64,000 nt of DNA, from assembly GCF_001704415.2 (NCBI RefSeq), contig NC_030831.1, positions 42,082,134 to 42,146,133 on the forward strand, in the 5' to 3' direction. This document shows positions 1 through 10,417 of this stretch, in pieces; position 1 is the stretch's first letter, and each line of letters begins with the position of its first letter. A program made the position numbers and the translations under genes. The notes below the pieces were generated by a model. The model searched no databases. It was not told the DNA's origin and was given only the letters and a program-made list of their open reading frames with translations. This DNA is from Capra hircus. Its lineage: Eukaryota; Chordata; Mammalia; Artiodactyla; Bovidae.

Positions 1-81
1 CCAGTGTCATATCTATTTGCCTTGTCATACTGTTCATGTGGTTCTCACGGCAAGAATATTGGAGTGCTTTGTCATAACTCT
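1..81 (-). mobile_element. BovB LINE, 5'-region fragment
   Basis: This matches the inverted BovB 5' region seen again at about 30,398-30,480 (shared landmarks include catactgttcatg and ggcaagaata). It is open at the left window edge, so more of the element may lie outside. It carries no coding part. Confidence 0.8.
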
Positions 82-117
82 TCCTTTGATTTACAGTAAA
101 TAAAACTTGTTTTACAT

Positions 118-183
118 GTTTAGTGGGCAACAGATATAGAAGATACATGAATGACCAATAGGCACATGAAAAATGCTCAATAG
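118..183 (+). mobile_element. L1 fragment, left part of a split element
   Basis: The text runs through an L1 landmark (caataggcacatgaaaaatgctcaatagcactaat, in pieces) that normally continues straight into the gaatgcaaataaaaacc stretch. That continuation is found at 585 after two SINEs, so this and 585-905 are one L1. Confidence 0.8.
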
Positions 184-194
184 CACTAATTACT
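184..194. repeat. Target-site repeat, copy 1 of 3 (cactaattact)
   Basis: An identical 11-mer occurs at 184-194, 473-483 and 574-584 and brackets two SINE insertions. It belongs to the host L1 sequence. Confidence 0.9.
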
Positions 195-472
195 GCTGCT
201 GCTGCTGCTAAGTCACTTCAGTCCTGTCCGACTCTGTGTGACCCCATAGACGGCAGCCCACCAGGCTCCCCCGTCCCTGGGATTCTCCAGGCAAGAACAC
301 TGGAGTGGGTTGCCATTTCCTTCTCCAATGCATGAAGGTGAAAAGAGAAAGTGAAGTCGCTCAGTCGTGTCTGACTCTTAGCAACCCCATGGACTGTAGC
401 CTACCAGGTTCCTCCGCCCATGGGATTTTCCAGGCAAGAGTACTGGAGTGGGATGCCATTGCCTTCTCCAGT
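195..472 (-). mobile_element. Bov-A2 SINE, dimeric
   Basis: Two tandem Bov-A monomers are present, both in reverse orientation. The element starts with a CTG run (the reverse complement of the AGC tail), followed by two blocks with the ccaggcaaga(a/g)tactggagtgg signature joined by a gtgaaaagagaaagtgaagt linker. Perfect 11-bp repeats lie on both sides. It is non-coding and relies on LINE enzymes in trans. Confidence 0.93.
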
Positions 473-483
473 CACTAATTACT
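473..483. repeat. Target-site repeat, copy 2 of 3
   Basis: This is the same 11-mer as at 184-194. It lies between the two SINEs. Confidence 0.9.
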
Positions 484-573
484 GCTGTTGCTGCTGCTAA
501 GTCACTTCAGTCATGTCCGACTCTATGTGACCCCATAGACGGCAGCCCACCAGAAGGCTGCAGTCACTGGGGT
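484..573 (-). mobile_element. Bov-A-type SINE, truncated
   Basis: Only the tail-proximal monomer segment is present: the CTG run, then the ctaagtcacttcag block and the cagcccacca block. About 20 bases at the right do not match the family. It sits between the second and third copies of the target repeat. Confidence 0.85.
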
Positions 574-584
574 CACTAATTACT
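574..584. repeat. Target-site repeat, copy 3 of 3
   Basis: This third identical 11-mer marks where the interrupted L1 resumes. Confidence 0.9.
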
Positions 585-905
585 AGGGGAATGCAAATAA
601 AAACCACAATGAGATACCACTTCACACTTACTAAGGTGACTGTTATTAGGAAGGAAGGGAAGGAGGAAGGGAATGTGAGCCCTGACAAGAGCATGGCGAA
701 ACTGGCGGGACCCTGATGCACTGCTGGTGAAAATGTACAGTGATGTAGCTGCTGTGGGAAACGACGTGGCGTGTCTCAGAAAAAACTGAACAAAGAATCC
801 CCAGATAATTCAGCAATTCTGCCTGTGGGTATATACCCCCAAAGAACTGGAAGCATGGACTCAGACAGATATTTGCATACTCACATTCATAGCTGCATCA
901 TTCAT
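585..905 (+). mobile_element. L1 fragment, right part of the split element
   Basis: It follows late ORF2 of old mammalian L1: aaaaccacaatgagatacca, a (t/g)actgctggtgaaaatgta block, then a gggtatataccccaaa block and attcatagctgcatcatt. The reading frame is full of stops, so it is a dead copy. It continues 118-183. Confidence 0.88.
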
Positions 906-1477
906 AAGAAGCCGAGTCCTTCTGGGCTTCACAAACCCAACCCTTCCAACTCAGTCAAAAGTTTTAAGGTAGGTGCAGACGTTCAAAAGTAGGTATATAG
1001 ACGAAGTGGAAGCAAGAAGGAATTTCTTAATTTTGAATTTTAAATAGTGGTCATCATTTCTGACTTACTTTCAATCTGTGCTTAATGTCTTCGGACTGAC
1101 TGGTACACATTTTTGGCGTGATTCTTTTCCCTTTTATTTTACATAAACATCTCTATGGGAGCTGATTTAAGGAGAGTGAAATTCACCGAGGGCCTGGTTC
1201 TCTGTCTGTTTATAGGTTTACCTCCAGGGAAAGCTAGTTTGGCAGGATGAAGAGATTCCTTATCAGCATATTTTGGTTAATCCGTGATCACTGACCGAAG
1301 TCAAAACGGCACAGCTGACATTTGTCTGCAGGTCTGGCCACTCAGTGAGAGGGTTCCTGGGCTGTGTTTCCATGTCTGCTCCTCTCGTCTGCCAGCCACG
1401 CTGCTGTATCTGTCTTGGGCCAGAGGACCAGCACCAGGAGGTGTGAGTGATTTCTGTATCGTAGTTATTTAAATTGT
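906..1477. other. Unique sequence, no feature seen
   Basis: I recognise no repeat family, exon or RNA here. The open frames are short (62-73 codons) and show no domain. Confidence 0.6.
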
Positions 1478-1489
1478 TTTGTTGACTAA

Positions 1490-1770
1490 GTTTAGTTCAG
1501 TCGCTTAGTCATGTCCAACTCTTTGTGACCCCATGGACTGCAGCAGGCCAGGCTTCCCTGTCCATCACCAATTCCAGAAGCTTCCTCAAACTCATGTGCA
1601 TGGAGTCAGTGATGCCATCCAATCATCTCATCCTCTGTCATCCCCTTCTCCTGCCTTCAGTCTTTCCCAGCATCAGGGGTCTTTTGCAATGAGTCAGTTC
1701 TTTGAATCAGGTGGCCAAAGTATTAGAGGTACAGCTTCAGCATCAGTCCTTCAGCAGCATTTAGTCCCTC
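1490..1770 (-). mobile_element. BovB 3'-end fragment
   Basis: This is the reverse complement of the BovB tail: a degenerate tttagttcag tail repeat, then the gatgccatccaa(t/c)catctcatcctctg block and the gtggccaaagtatt block. About 18 unmatched bases lie at the truncated 5' junction (1753-1770). Flanks tttgttgactaa (1478-1489) and tttgctgactaa (1771-1782) match 11 of 12, which I read as the TSD. Confidence 0.92.
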
Positions 1771-1950
1771 TTTGCTGACTAAAGAGATGATTATTTAAGA
1801 ACATTAGCTATTTTGACAAGTATCCTATTGAGTAGAGTACACAACTGACATGCTTGGGTTTACAGGAATTCTCTCTCAGGTTAGGGAGCCCTGCTGCCTG
1901 CTGAGTGCCTTTCGTGGTTCTTTCGTCAGTGGTCTTGCCCTGTAACTTCT

Positions 1951-2088
1951 AAGAATCCCCTGGAGGGCTGGTCAAGGCTCAGAGCGCTCTGCCCCACCCC
2001 AGAGTTTCTGAGTCACTAGGTCTGTGGTGGGGCCTGAGGATGTGCATTTCCGACACTGCTGGTCTAGAGGCCACACTTAGAGGACCCA
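1951..2088 (+). mobile_element. MER5-like hAT DNA transposon remnant
   Basis: The order of motifs is that of a non-autonomous MER5 element: cccctggagggctggt, ccccaccccagagtttctgag, aggtctgtggtggggcctga and the terminal side ggccacact. It has no coding capacity and is old and diverged. Confidence 0.75.
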
Positions 2089-2477
2089 TGACACACAGAA
2101 AGCTTGTGGTGAAAGCAGGGACTTATCTCACAAGTTTGCATTAAAAGCCATGGCTTCTTTACAGATTTTCAAACTTCCTCTGCTGAGCACATACTACTGT
2201 GCAGTGAAAAAGTTTAAAAATAAGAGGGGCACCTTGAGATTTTCACAACTTCATGTCATAAGAATGTATGCTTGTTTCCATAGCAGGCACCTTTGAATTC
2301 AAGAAAAGGGACCAACAAACCAAAAGGCCCGTGAACTGAACTCTTTCAGACCCAGCTCTGCAGCCCTGGAACGAGAAAGGCTGGGAGAGGCTGCAGGTCT
2401 AGTTCAGAACCAAGGGTCCAAGTTCTTCTTCCCTATCTCACAGCAGGTTTTATAGCCTTATGTTAAGAACAGAAGCG
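2089..2477. other. Unique sequence, no feature seen
   Basis: I saw no repeat or gene signature here. Confidence 0.55.
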
Positions 2478-2666
2478 TATAAACAACAAGGACCTACTGT
2501 ATTGCACAGTATATTGCTATACTCAATGTCCTATGATACACCATAATGGAAAAGAATATGAAAAATAATATATATATATTTATAACTGAATCACTTTGCT
2601 ATACAGTAGAAATTAACACAACATTGTAAGCCAACCATACTTCAATAAAATAAAATTTTAAAAAAG
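2478..2666 (+). mobile_element. Bovid L1 3' end
   Basis: The signature runs aacaacaaggacctactgt, aatggaaaagaatatgaaaa, a TA run, aactgaatcactttgctata, attaacacaacattgtaa and cttcaataaa, then A-rich. This is the 3' untranslated end of a 5'-truncated L1. Confidence 0.9.
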
Positions 2667-3136
2667 AATGTAGATCAAAAACACAGCAAATGAAAGATGC
2701 TGAATTAGCCCTTCTCAAAAAGCATCTTTAAAAAATAAAAAGCATCTGAACCTGTGGGGATGCTGAGGTGACATCTAGGATCTGGCCTTTCTCACCTCCC
2801 CTGTAGGGGAGGAGCAAATAAATCTGCTTTTGCAAATTAAAGAACAATGCTATTGCTCTTTTTGGTAAGATTCATATACGAGACATAGTGTCTGAATTGA
2901 ATCCATCAGTCATGGGGCGTAATCTCAAGTCAAAGGAGAAGAAAATTCCCTGGAAGATCCCCAACGTTGTTGGTCTCACCCTGAATTAAAAGCCTTCCTT
3001 TGAGTCCTACACATCAAGGAATGGGGCTGAGCTACTTGCTGTTTAAATACCACAAGCAACCTGCTGTGGCCATATATAATCAACACATGAAACTTGGGCT
3101 TGAAAGAACAGCGGGGCCCTAACCCTATCTGCCACC
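2667..3136. other. Unique sequence, no feature seen
   Basis: No repeat family or exon was recognised. It includes a short local echo of the word aaaaagcatct at about 2717-2747. Confidence 0.5.
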
Positions 3137-3148
3137 TGTCAGCTTTGT

Positions 3149-3340
3149 TATTCTTCAGTCGCCTAGTCGTGTCTGACTCTGTGACCCCATGGACTGCAGC
3201 ATGCCAGGCCTCTCTGTCCCACATCATTTCCCGAAGTTGGCCCAAGTTTATGTCCATTGAATCAGTGATGCCATCCAGCCATCTCATCCTCTGACACCCT
3301 CTTCTCCTTCTGCCCTCAATCTTTCCCAGCATCAGGGACT
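3149..3340 (-). mobile_element. BovB 3'-end fragment
   Basis: This is a reverse BovB tail, from ttcagtcgcctagtcgtgtc through gatgccatccagccatctc to ctttcccagcatcaggga. Flanks tgtcagctttgt (3137-3148) and tgtcagctgtgt (3341-3352) agree at 11 of 12 positions, consistent with a TSD. Confidence 0.92.
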
Positions 3341-3392
3341 TGTCAGCTGTGTGACCTTAATTCACCTGTTGGTTAACTGAGAAAATGTCATT

Positions 3393-3406
3393 ATTAAGGA
3401 CTCGTA
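3393..3406. repeat. TSD left of Bov-A2
   Basis: attaaggactcgta here pairs with attaaggacttgta at 3678-3691, 13 of 14 identical. Confidence 0.9.
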
Positions 3407-3677
3407 ATGGCAACCCACTCCAGTACTCTTGCTTGGAAAATCCCATGGATAGAGGAGCCTGGTAGGCTGCAGTCCATGGGGTCACTAAGAGTCAGACACG
3501 ACAGAATGACTTCACTTTCACTTTTCCCTTTCATGCTTTGGAGAAGGAAATGACAACCCCCTCCAGTATTCTTGCCTGGAGAATCCCAGGGACGGCGAAG
3601 CCTGGTGGGCTGCCGTCTATGGGGTCGCACAGAGTTGGACACGACTGAAGTGCCTTAGCAGCAGCAGCAGCAGCAGC
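3407..3677 (+). mobile_element. Bov-A2 SINE, dimeric
   Basis: Two Bov-A monomers are joined by a tgacttcactttcactttt linker, and the element ends in an AGC run. It is complete and flanked by a 14-bp TSD. Conceptual peptides on both strands here are SINE artefacts. Confidence 0.95.
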
Positions 3678-3691
3678 ATTAAGGACTTGTA

Positions 3692-4384
3692 TCTGCCAGG
3701 CACATTGTTTACAAAAGGGACTTAACAAGCTTTCTTTGTGAAATAGGGATCATGGTGCCCCTGCTGTCGGGGACCAAGTTCTGAAAACCTCCAGGGTCTC
3801 TGGATACACATACTCTTCTCCCTCTGCCCCCTGAAGAAGAGCCACCCCACGACTGTGACCTCCCGCAGCATGGCCCTCTGAACTTTAGGTGTTTGGGGAG
3901 CCCAATGAGATACAAAGCTATGAAAGTGTCTGGGAATGGCTTCCCTGGGTACCAGACATCAACTCACAAAGCCACTTGAAAGAACTTCCTGCATGAAACA
4001 CACCCCAGCAGTGTTGGGCAGGGCATCCTGTCCTCCGTGGTTGGTCACAGGCGTGATTACAAACAGAAGGCCTTCCTGCAGTCCCCACAAAGCCCCTGAT
4101 GAACTACCTCACACTTTGGGGGCACTCTACTGTTTACTGACTCAAACTCAGCACCTTCAGATCTAACACTTTCAGGAAGCTATTGTCCAGAGGAATTTGC
4201 AACTGTTTTTAAAGAAGGTACATATTAGTTTTCTCTCCTGTGGCCTAGTCTCCTCCAATATTTGAAACAAGCAAACATGTCTCTTGAGTTAAGCATGGAA
4301 TGAACATTTTCCATCTCATGCTGACTCAGTCTTTAGAAGTGAAATTACAATTTATTTCCATAGAAAAGAAAATATTGGTAGAGG
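3692..4384. other. Unique sequence, no feature seen
   Basis: I recognise no repeat family. Open frames of 68 and 76 codons are at chance length and lack domains. Confidence 0.55.
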
Positions 4385-4396
4385 TACAATTAAGGA

Positions 4397-4617
4397 GGAG
4401 CTTCCCAGGTAGTGCTAGTGGTAAAGAACCTGCCTACCAATGCAGGAGACATAAGAGACACAGGTTTGATCCTGAGTTGGGAAGATCCCCTGGAGGAGGG
4501 CATGGCAACCCACTCTAATATTCTTGCGTAGAGAAGCCCATGGACAGAGGAGCCTGGTGGCTGCTGTCCTCAGGGTTGCACAGAGTTGGACACAACTGAA
4601 GCGACTTAACACACACA
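4397..4617 (+). mobile_element. Bov-tA SINE
   Basis: A tRNA-Glu-like head (cttcccaggtagtgctagtg, B-box-like gtttgatcctg) is followed by the BovB-derived tail (gcaacccactctaatattcttg, gttggacacaactgaagcg). The flanks tacaattaagga (4385-4396) and tacaattgagaa (4618-4629) match 10 of 12. Confidence 0.94.
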
Positions 4618-4629
4618 TACAATTGAGAA

Positions 4630-5577
4630 ATATGTGAAAGGTAAAGTCCTTAAACTCCAGAAATCCTATCTATCTTTTCAGTAAATTCTTTTGCAAAGAG
4701 CGGTCAATTCAGTTGATTGGTCAATGCAGCTTATAATAGAGCCAGACCACAAGTATATCCCTACCTGGGGTCTGTGGATTCGAATCTGCATCCACAAGGG
4801 CTCCTTCATCCCAGGCAGCTAGCTGTCCGTCACTGCTTCCTCTGGGAATGTCTGGGGAAAGTCTGGCTGGCAGACTAGTAGCACTTACTTTGTATTCTTG
4901 TAAGTGGAGACTTGTTCATGTATTATACAAAATGATTAGGACCTGAGTGGTCTTCAGTCAGTAGGTGACCCAGCAGGAGGTAGAAACCCTTCTGATGTGA
5001 ACCTGGGTGAGCACTGGACATGCCAGAGTCACCCAACGCCTTCACTAAGAATCTATTTCCTGGTTTCTCCACTTCCTTAAATAGAAAAGTCACTGACACA
5101 GCAAAATGTCTCATTAGTGTGGGTAACACCTTTCTGTAGAAAAATCAGGGTGACATAATAGAACAAGAAGGTGTTTAACCTAAATATAAGCAGATATTAA
5201 CATCTAACTTCCAGATTACTGGAATTACAGGGAATGAAGGAGCAGGTTACCCAGCCTCTGGAGAAAGCAGAATTCTAGAAAGCAGAAGATTAAATGGGGC
5301 AGCAGTTCATACCAACGGGTGAATGTGATGGTTAAGAGCAGGGAGAGGAATACTGCTCTAGATTAAAGGAAATTTAAAAAATTTTTCTGAGCAACCAAAT
5401 GTAAGGTATGACCTCAGTTGGAGTTTGGTTTGAATAAATCACCTGTCAAAGACAATTTGGTGCAGTTGCAGAAATTTGATTATAGGGTGAGTATTAGTGG
5501 GTCAGAGGAGAATTATTGCAAATTAGGTTTGGTGTAATAATGCTGCTACAGTTAAATAAGAAAAACTTCTTAAAAAA
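4630..5577. other. Unique sequence, no feature seen
   Basis: About 950 bp with no recognisable repeat. The longest open frame is 68 codons and unremarkable. Confidence 0.55.
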
Positions 5578-5580
5578 AAT

Positions 5581-5695
5581 CTTTTGGCTGAACTGCGTGG
5601 CATATGGGATCTTAGTTCCCCAACCAGGGATTGAACCCATGCCCCCTGCATTGAAAGTATGGAGTCTTAACCACTGGACTGCTGGGGAGGTCCCC
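5581..5695 (-). mobile_element. ART2A/CHR-type tRNA-derived SINE
   Basis: In reverse it reads ggctgaactgcgtggcatat, ccaaccagggattgaaccc (B box on the other strand) and ttaaccactggactgctggg (A-box side). It is a short cetartiodactyl SINE without the BovB tail. Confidence 0.85.
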
Positions 5696-5812
5696 CAAAG
5701 TCCTTATTTTTCAGAAGTACATTCTAGGTATCTGAAGGTGAAATGACATGTCTATTAAAAAAAGAAAACTTTCCAACAAAAGAAAAGAAAAAGATGCAGC
5801 AAGCGTATTGAG

Positions 5813-6058
5813 TTGTTGTTTTCAGTCGCCCAGTCGTGTCTGACTCTTTGCGACCCCATGGACTGCAGCATGGACCCCATAGACCGGCTTTCCTGTCCCT
5901 CACCATCTTCCAAAGTTAGCCCAAGTTCACGTCCATTGCATCGGTGATGCCATCCAGCCATCTCATCCTCTGACGCCCTCTTCTCCTTCTGTCCTTAATC
6001 TTTCCCAGCATCAGGGACTTTTCCAATGAGTCAGCTGTTCGCATCAGGTGACAAAAAT
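5813..6058 (-). mobile_element. BovB 3'-end fragment
   Basis: Reverse BovB tail: ttcagtcgcccagtcgtgtc through gccatccagccatctcatcc to ccaatgagtcagctgttcgc. Flanks gtattgagt (5804-5812) and gtattgaat (6059-6067) suggest the TSD. Confidence 0.9.
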
Positions 6059-6194
6059 GTATTGAATATTAATTGTTAAATCTAGGTAATGCGTAGATTG
6101 CATTATATTCTTCTCTGCACTTTTCTGATGTTTGAAATTTTCTCAAAAGGTTAAAAACATACTAGATTTAATATCTTGTTTAGTTTCCTAGCTT

Positions 6195-6345
6195 TCTGAT
6201 ACATTAGCCATATGAGCCTACCCAAGTTATTTAAATTCTCTGAGGCTCTGGCCCCTCATTAGAAAATTGGTGATAAAGAGAAATTCAAAGTTGCATGAAG
6301 ATTTAATCATACATATGTAAAAATGCTCTGTAAATGGGCAAAGCT
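6195..6345 (+). mobile_element. MIR SINE remnant
   Basis: It resembles the MIR core and tail (cccaagttatttaaattctctgagg in diverged form, a cctcattagaaaattgg block and a gatttaatcat block). It is ancient and diverged. Confidence 0.6.
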
Positions 6346-6454
6346 TACAAATTTTGCTCCTTCTTTTTTATGCACTTGGCTTTTTAAAGTCTTGAAATAA
6401 ACTCCAGATTGCAAAGGACTCAGCATCTCTCAAAGTGATGCAGGTGCTTGCATT

Positions 6455-6992
6455 AACCAGGGTTCTCTAGAGAAAGAGAACCAATGGGATATATTTATAT
6501 ATCTACCATTCATCAATCGATCAGTCAATCTACCTGTCTAGTCCTACTCTATCTATTTACCCGTCCGTCCATCCATCCGTCTATCTATCCTTCTATCTAT
6601 CTGTGAAGACCAAGAGAGACCGACAGAGAAACAAATAGACAGAGGAAGAGAGATATTTTACAGAACTGGCTGCTATGGAGGCCAGCAAGCCCACATCTGC
6701 AGGGCTGGCAGGCTGGCAACCTGAGGAGGAGATGGTCCTGCAGGTGGAAGGCCATGACTAGCAGGATCCGCTCGTCTCTGCAAGACCTCAGGTTTTGTTT
6801 TGAAAAGGCCTTCGACTAGTTGGATGAGTCCCAACCACATTTTGGAGAGTCATTTACTCTACTCCATCTACTGATTTAAGCATCAACCTTGTCTAAAAAA
6901 TACCTCCGCAGCAACATCTACAATAATGTTTGACTAAATATCTGAGTACCGGGGCCTAACTAGATTGAAACATAAAATTAACCATTGCCATG
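6455..6992 (+). mobile_element. Old interspersed repeat, family not named
   Basis: It begins aaccagggttctctagagaa and ends aaaattaaccat, with internal blocks ggaggccagcaag, ttggatgagtccc and acatctacaataatgtttgac. A second copy with the same head-to-tail order is at 59,172-59,640, so this is a dispersed family. I recognise the family by sight in other mammals but cannot name it safely. Confidence 0.7.
6518..6603. repeat. CTAT/CCAT-rich microsatellite
   Basis: Imperfect tetranucleotides (tcaatc, ccgtccatccatc, tctatctatc) lie within the interspersed repeat. Confidence 0.85.
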
Positions 6993-7173
6993 TTTCAAAA
7001 ACAATTGATTAAAGAGATAGCTAGTGTTTTGCTCTGTACAATTCTGTGCAGTTGCCTAAAATTGGCCTACTGTTGTGCCATTCTGAGTCATTCAGTGTTG
7101 TACCTTTCCAACTCGCAAGAAATATTTAGGGGTTAGAAATTTGCACCTAAATTTAATTGGCACCTTTCCTGTA

Positions 7174-7365
7174 GCTTCCCTTGTGGCTCAACTGGTAAAG
7201 AATCTGCCTACAATGTAGGAGACCTGGGTTCAATCCCTGGGTTGGAAAGATCCCATGGAGAAGGGAAATGCTACCCACTCCAGTATTCTGGCCTGGAGAA
7301 TTCCATGGACTCTATAGTCCATGGGCGCAAAGAGTCCGACACGACTGAGCAACTTTCACTTTCAC
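7174..7365 (+). mobile_element. Bov-tA SINE
   Basis: A tRNA-like head (gcttcccttgtggctcaact, ggttcaatccctggg) and a BovB-derived tail ending gactgagcaactttcacttt. The direct repeat ttcctgta lies at 7166-7173 and 7366-7373. Confidence 0.93.
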
Positions 7366-7373
7366 TTCCTGTA

Positions 7374-8203
7374 ACTTCTTATCGAAAATGTATCCTTAAA
7401 CAGAATATAGTAAATTCCTTGTTTTCCGAGATGAGAATATAAGACCCATGAGAACAAGGGTCCTTCTGTCCCCACACTGTTGTAACCGTGGTAACTGTAG
7501 CCTTGGTAACAAGGGCAGTCCCTGACAGAGGAAGTGCTTTCCACAGACTATATTGAGGGAATCCATGATGAGAGGACTAAGCAGGTATCAGAAGGGCAGT
7601 TAGTAAAGTGTGATCAGGATATTGCATAGATAGCTTCTAGGATCAAATCTGGCTGCAATCCACATGCATAGAAGAAATTCCATTTCAGTTTAATCTGAAA
7701 CATTTTACTGCTTGCCCAGACATTGGAGACCAGGGGTTATTGAAGTAGCAATTGTTAGGTAAAATATGAAGATCCTCTTCAAGTATGTTCTGCATGGAAT
7801 CTTTCACATGGATGGAATGACATGCCAATCACTGATATAATCTAACTGTCTTCAGTGAGAGTTCTCAGAGCCAGCCTTTGGACTTTATAGTGGGTAACTG
7901 TAGAGGGTGTGGAGCTGACTTTCCAAAAATAGCTCCATGTCATCTCAGGGCATAGAATTCCTGAAGGGCCACCATTTGGGGCATATTCCTTAAATCTTGA
8001 GAGGATTCAACTTTCTAGCATGCTCAATCAAGATGCAAATGCTTCACTAGGATAATATGTGAAAACTGTCAAGTTGGTCCTTCAGCAGGGATCTACTCAG
8101 TCTGTTAACTGACTCAGCAATTAGTAGATGTCTCACATTTGTTTCCTTTGTGACGACTTTTCTCAGTTTTGACAGTTCAGAAATATCCATAATCAATTCT
8201 GCC
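7374..8203. other. Unique sequence with an RFX-like motif
   Basis: No repeat family was recognised. The only item of note is the 14-bp X-box match at 7482-7495. Confidence 0.5.
7482..7495. promoter_or_regulatory. Candidate RFX X-box
   Basis: gtaaccgtggtaac fits the known RFX consensus GTNRCC-N(0-3)-RGYAAC exactly, with a spacer of 2. A further ggtaac half-site lies at 7505-7510. No gene is visible nearby, so function is unproven. Confidence 0.35.
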
Positions 8204-8218
8204 CTTGTAGCTGTTGAG

Positions 8219-8438
8219 TTGTGTTGTTCCTCTCTCAGTTGTGTCCGACTCTTTGCCACCCCGTGGACTCTAGCCCATCAGGTTTCTCTGTCCATGGGAT
8301 TTGCCAGGCAAGAATACTGGAGTGGGTTGCCATTCCCTTCTCCAGGGGATCTTCCCGACCCAGGGATCAAACCCATGCCTCCTGCGTCTCCTGGGTTGGC
8401 AAGTTGATTCCTTACCCTCTGAGCCCCTAGGGAAGCCT
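8219..8438 (-). mobile_element. Bov-tA SINE
   Basis: Reverse Bov-tA, from the cagttgtgtccgactctttg tail to the A-box side ending ctagggaagcc. Flanks at 8204-8218 and 8439-8453 (cttgtagctgttgag and cttgtaactgtagag) match 13 of 15. Confidence 0.95.
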
Positions 8439-8453
8439 CTTGTAACTGTAGAG

Positions 8454-8895
8454 GAATCGATTCCATTAAAGCCACAGAGTTTGTGTTTAGTGTCTCTGTT
8501 TCCCCTTACACAATTAGTTAGATGCACATTAGAAATAGTCTAATTGTTTCCACCTTCATGAAGAGGAAGGGCAGTGTTCCGGGCTCCCGCTCAGGGAGGG
8601 GTCTGGCCTGTGGAATGCCGTCGGATGACTCTCCGCTGACGTGTCTGTGGTGGTTGCCAGGGTGTTGCCCATATGTTTATACACTTATATAAAAATGACC
8701 TAAGGGATGAAGAATGAGCAGCAGCACTTCAGCGTTTGGAATCATTTCCATAAACCTATTAGATTTCTCTTTCATCAGTCCTTCCAAAGTAAAAAAACAT
8801 ACATTGTATAGAAAACAAGAGCAAGAAATGTTTCTATAAATTCACAGTCGTACTGTTGGCCTCTCATAGAATGTTATCATGTGAGCAGATATGAC
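8454..8895. other. Unique sequence, no feature seen
   Basis: About 440 bp without a recognisable repeat or exon. Confidence 0.5.
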
Positions 8896-9177
8896 ACTGC
8901 TGCTGCTGCTGCTGCTGCTAAGTCACCTCAGTCGTGTCCGACTCTGTGCGACCCCATAGACAGCAGCCCATGAGGCTCCTCCATCCATGGGATTCTGCAG
9001 GCAAGAACACTGGAGTGGGTTGCCATTTCCTTCTTCAATGCATGAAAGTGAAAAGTGAAAGTGAAGTCACTCAGTCGTGTCCGACTTTTAATGACCCCAT
9101 GGACTGCAGCCTACCAGGCTCCTCCATCCATGGGATTTTCCAGGCAAGAGTACTGGAGTGGGGTCCCATCGCCTTCT
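8896..9177 (-). mobile_element. Bov-A2 SINE, dimeric
   Basis: It begins with a CTG run of seven units, then two Bov-A monomers joined by a gtgaaaagtgaaagtgaagt linker. A 100-codon open frame through it is a SINE artefact. Confidence 0.93.
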
Positions 9178-9179
9178 CT

Positions 9180-9923
9180 GTATATGATGCTAGGAAGTAT
9201 CATTTCAAATATAAGTGTCATTTAAAAAATAAATAAGCCCCAAACCTGTAGGAAAAATTTAATGTTTCCCAGTTGGATGTGAAGGTCTATTGTGAATGTC
9301 TCTGTCTCATAATATCCATCATTTAAGTTACAACCTCAAGCTGATATACAAGTTGCATTTTGACTAGAAAAACTCCTCTTTGGTTCCCTTTCTTGGATAA
9401 AATTTTACCATATTACACTACTTTTCAAAATCACTCAAGATATAAATGGTTTACCAGTCATATTCTCTGAGAAGAGAATTTCATGCCCTATTTCTATTTT
9501 TTGGTAACAGAGACACTAGGAGTTGATAGAAAGAGCACCTTATCTCTGCTGCAACCAGCAGCAGCGCAACATCACGTTTTCTGGGACAGCTCCTGATGGC
9601 ACAGCTCCTGGAACCACGATGAAAATTAAGTGGAACAAAGTGTCCAAGTTCTCAGCCAAAGGTCTGGCATATTTCACACTCCACATCTCTGTTTCTCTTG
9701 CTTATCCTAAGGGATCTGAAATCTGTATATGGAAGACCTGAAAATGCTTATATAGACGGGGATCTCTACGAAGCAGGCAAAATTCTGCTACTACAGGTCA
9801 CCTACTTTTCATGTGTTTGCATTTTATATTAAATCTATCAGAACATTTTCTATGAAGAGACTGAAATCCTTTCCCTTCTTCTTCTAAGAAGGCCAACCTC
9901 TTCAGAAAGTATCCATCCAATAC
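9180..9923. other. Unique sequence, no feature seen
   Basis: No repeat was recognised. The 72-codon open frame at 9523-9741 has no identifiable domain. Confidence 0.5.
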
Positions 9924-9931
9924 TGTCACAT

Positions 9932-10409
9932 TAAAAAGGTCCGTCTAGTCAAGGCTATGGTTTTTCCAGTAGTCATGTATGGATGTGAGAGTTGGACTGT
10001 GAAGAAGGCTGAGCGCTGAAGAATTGATACTTTTGACCTGTGGTGTTGGAGAAGACTCTTGAGAGTTCCTTGGACTGCAAGGAGATCCAACCAGTCCATC
10101 CTAAAGGAGATCAGTCCTGGGTGTTCTTTGGAAGGAATGATGCTAAAGCTGAAACTCCAGTACTTTGGCCATCTCATGTGAAGAGTTGACTCATTGGAAA
10201 AGACTCTGATGCTGGGAGGGATTGGGGGCAGGAGGAGACAGGGACGACAGAGGATGAGATGGCTGGATGGCATCACTGACTTGATGGACATGAGTCTGAG
10301 TGAACTCCAGGAGTTGGTGATGGACAGGGAAGCCTGGCATGCTGCAATTGATAGAGTCGCAAAGAATCGAACACGACTAAGCGACTGAACTGAACTGAAC
10401 TGAGCTGAA
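9932..10409 (+). mobile_element. BovB 3'-end fragment
   Basis: It carries the end of the BovB ORF (gtccgtctagtcaaggctat, gttggagaagactcttgaga, gccatctcatgtgaagag) and a clear tail of ctgaactgaactga repeats. The word tgtcacat occurs at 9924-9931 and 10,410-10,417 as the likely TSD. The reading frame is broken by stops. Confidence 0.95.
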
Positions 10410-10417
10410 TGTCACAT

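Noticed and set aside
184..584. Three evenly used direct repeats, CRISPR-like at first glance
   Set aside because: The intervening units are SINEs and the repeats are target-site words. Nothing in the window resembles a CRISPR array.
3394..9236. Repeated peptides such as LEWVAI and SLPGSSIHGIFQARVLEW in many frames
   Set aside because: These are translations of Bov-A and Bov-tA SINEs. They recur wherever the SINE occurs and are not a protein family.
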